From: Alteromonas antoniana
GTDB lineage: Bacteria > Pseudomonadota > Gammaproteobacteria > Enterobacterales > Alteromonadaceae
Direction of reading: 5' to 3'
Length of the DNA stretch: 64,000 bases
NCBI RefSeq assembly: GCF_019249295.1
Contig: NZ_JAESDH010000021.1
Coordinates: 1-64,000 of the forward strand
Both the position numbers and the translations under genes were made by a program. This document shows positions 62,884 through 64,000 of the stretch, in pieces. The number at the start of each line of letters is the position of its first letter. The stretch's first letter is position 1. The notes beneath the pieces are model-generated. The model had not been told where the DNA came from. It was given only the letters and a program-made list of their open reading frames with translations, and did no database searches.

Positions 62884-64000
62884 AGTATTCTCCCTTGCAT
62901 CCTTGTATTCGAATCACGTAGTTCATAAAAATGACATCAGCGTAGGTTGATGGGTAGCAAGCGAATACGGCACGTATAAACCTATGCCAGAGCTTCTGCT
63001 TCCCAGCACTGGTCTGTGAACGGAGCGGACTACGCTATGCTTGCCCGGGCGCAGCTACGCTCAATCCTGACGAAAGCATAGTTTTCCTGGCCCATATCAG
63101 GCATCTTGTCGTGATGAGAGTTGCTACCAGTATTTCCATCTTCAGGCTTCCTTATTTCTATTTTGCTGACGTGCCTGCTTTGAGACTCGACGAGAGGCAG
63201 GTCAGGTGTCGGTGCCGGATAAATGGGTAGTCGGCAACCGCAATCGTTAACCAATAAAAAGCAAACTTTGGTCCACTTTAAAAAAGTCTTTAAGGTGTTG
63301 AAATGTATTGATTTCTTTTTTCGATCTTGTGACTGCTGTGAGCAGTGTGTGAAAGAAGTTTATATTCCAGGGATCTATTACAAAGACGCAGTTGAGTTTG
63401 AACCGACATTTTCAGACCGTTGTAAGGAGAACGGCACCAGAATTCTTGTGCGGGAGTTCGTGCCCGAGTCGCATGAAGTGCAACCTAATTCAGGATGTTG
63501 ACGCTGTGCAGTTTGGTCAGCTCCGTGACAGGCTTGCAAACCAAGCTAGGCAAGTGCGACGTTACCGCAGCACCATGGTTTTTTCAGCTGTGCCGAAATG
63601 AGGGGGGGATGCCGTATTATTCGTTATCTGAGTAAACGTGAAAAGTATGCAGGAAATAAGATCAGTGACGTAAGCACGAGTGACAGACAACATAGAAACA
63701 GGTCAGTATTTAGCTTTACCTGGTTTTTTCTCGTTCCCTGCGTAATCGTTGTTTAAGAACGGATGAGACTGGGAAATCGTTAAGTGACTTTCATATATGA
63801 ATTGGCTTCGCTGCGACCAGCATTTGCTGCGAGCATGCTAAAAAGCAACAATCCAGCACAGATAAGACTGTGTTGTAAAACGTTACCTTCTATCATTTTT
63901 TTAGCCAGGAAGCTACGCCGACGAGAGCGTGTGTAATTCAGCACTACTGCGAGACGATATACCGGGCTACTGTCGTATCACTCAGGGAAACTGTGTTGAT
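62884..64000. other. 1.1-kb region at the window end, no supported gene
   Basis: Several short frames on both strands (for example 63223-63501 plus and 63030-63254 minus) lack ribosome sites or recognisable sequence and overlap each other. The region next to 62883 should hold the promoter of the YqcI/YcgG-DUF1989 unit. Nothing else was recognised; it may contain decayed genes. Confidence 0.4.

Noticed and set aside
63223..63501. 92-codon plus-strand frame
   Set aside because: No ribosome site and no recognisable domain; it overlaps other equally weak frames.

Overview
The window reads as chromosomal DNA of a marine gammaproteobacterium of the Alteromonadales (Alteromonas-like). This is inferred from gene content and synteny shared with enteric bacteria: gltX flanked by tRNA-Val and tRNA-Ala genes, tesA divergent from ybbA-ybbP, folX next to yfcH, the trp operon divergent from yciV-yciO-scpA-scpB-rluB, and bamE/recN/nadK close together. 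A large TonB receptor, secreted esterases and many lipoproteins also fit. No phage, plasmid or CRISPR region is seen; the only mobile element found is a 262-bp MITE-like insertion.

Layout. 1-2760: two tRNA-Val genes (minus strand) separated by three 72-bp repeats built from a tRNA-Val fragment, then gltX, then a tRNA-Ala/Glu/Glu operon. 2880-9140: polysaccharide deacetylase, M14 peptidase, a small gene pair behind MetJ-like boxes, dusC, and two secreted amidohydrolase-family proteins, the second lacking the metal-binding HxH. 9412-13680: tesA and the YbbA/YbbP ABC system. 13800-19760: an AraC regulator, a zinc alcohol dehydrogenase, a DUF2306-like membrane protein and a NarL-type two-component system. 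19998-25671: yfcH, folX, an AI-2E family exporter, a PhoPQ-like system with a PepSY protein, and an FMN split-barrel protein. 25878-33070: trpEGD(CF)BA-yciI with a trpL leader (three tandem Trp codons), attenuator and probable promoter/operator. 33078-36960: yciV-yciO-scpA-scpB-rluB. 37395-47140: dkgB, a DUF1569 protein with a trypsin-like protease, a duplicated repeat lipoprotein with a collagen-like stalk, a DUF445 protein, tpm, the MITE, a nucleotidyltransferase, a VNGD-repeat lipoprotein and bamE. 47285-51738: recN with an SOS box and nadK, separated by an AI-2E family gene. 51807-59540: a locus that looks dedicated to polyhydroxybutyrate or 3-hydroxybutyrate oligomers. 59684-64000: a YetF-like membrane protein, an unknown 281-residue protein, and a translationally coupled YqcI/YcgG (GntA/DcsA-like) plus DUF1989 pair, followed by about 1.1 kb without a supportable gene.

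How genes work together. The 52-59 kb locus forms a complete proposed route: an exported depolymerase and a lipoprotein esterase cut polymer and oligomers, a TonB receptor could admit oligomers, a GntP-type permease imports monomers, and 3-hydroxybutyrate dehydrogenase feeds central metabolism; a NarL-type response regulator lies alongside. The trp operon is complete and carries classic attenuation. The least understood parts are the YqcI/YcgG-DUF1989 pair (possibly guanidino-compound chemistry), the MetJ-box small genes, the tRNA-derived repeat array, and the MITE that supplies the end of one reading frame and the start of another.
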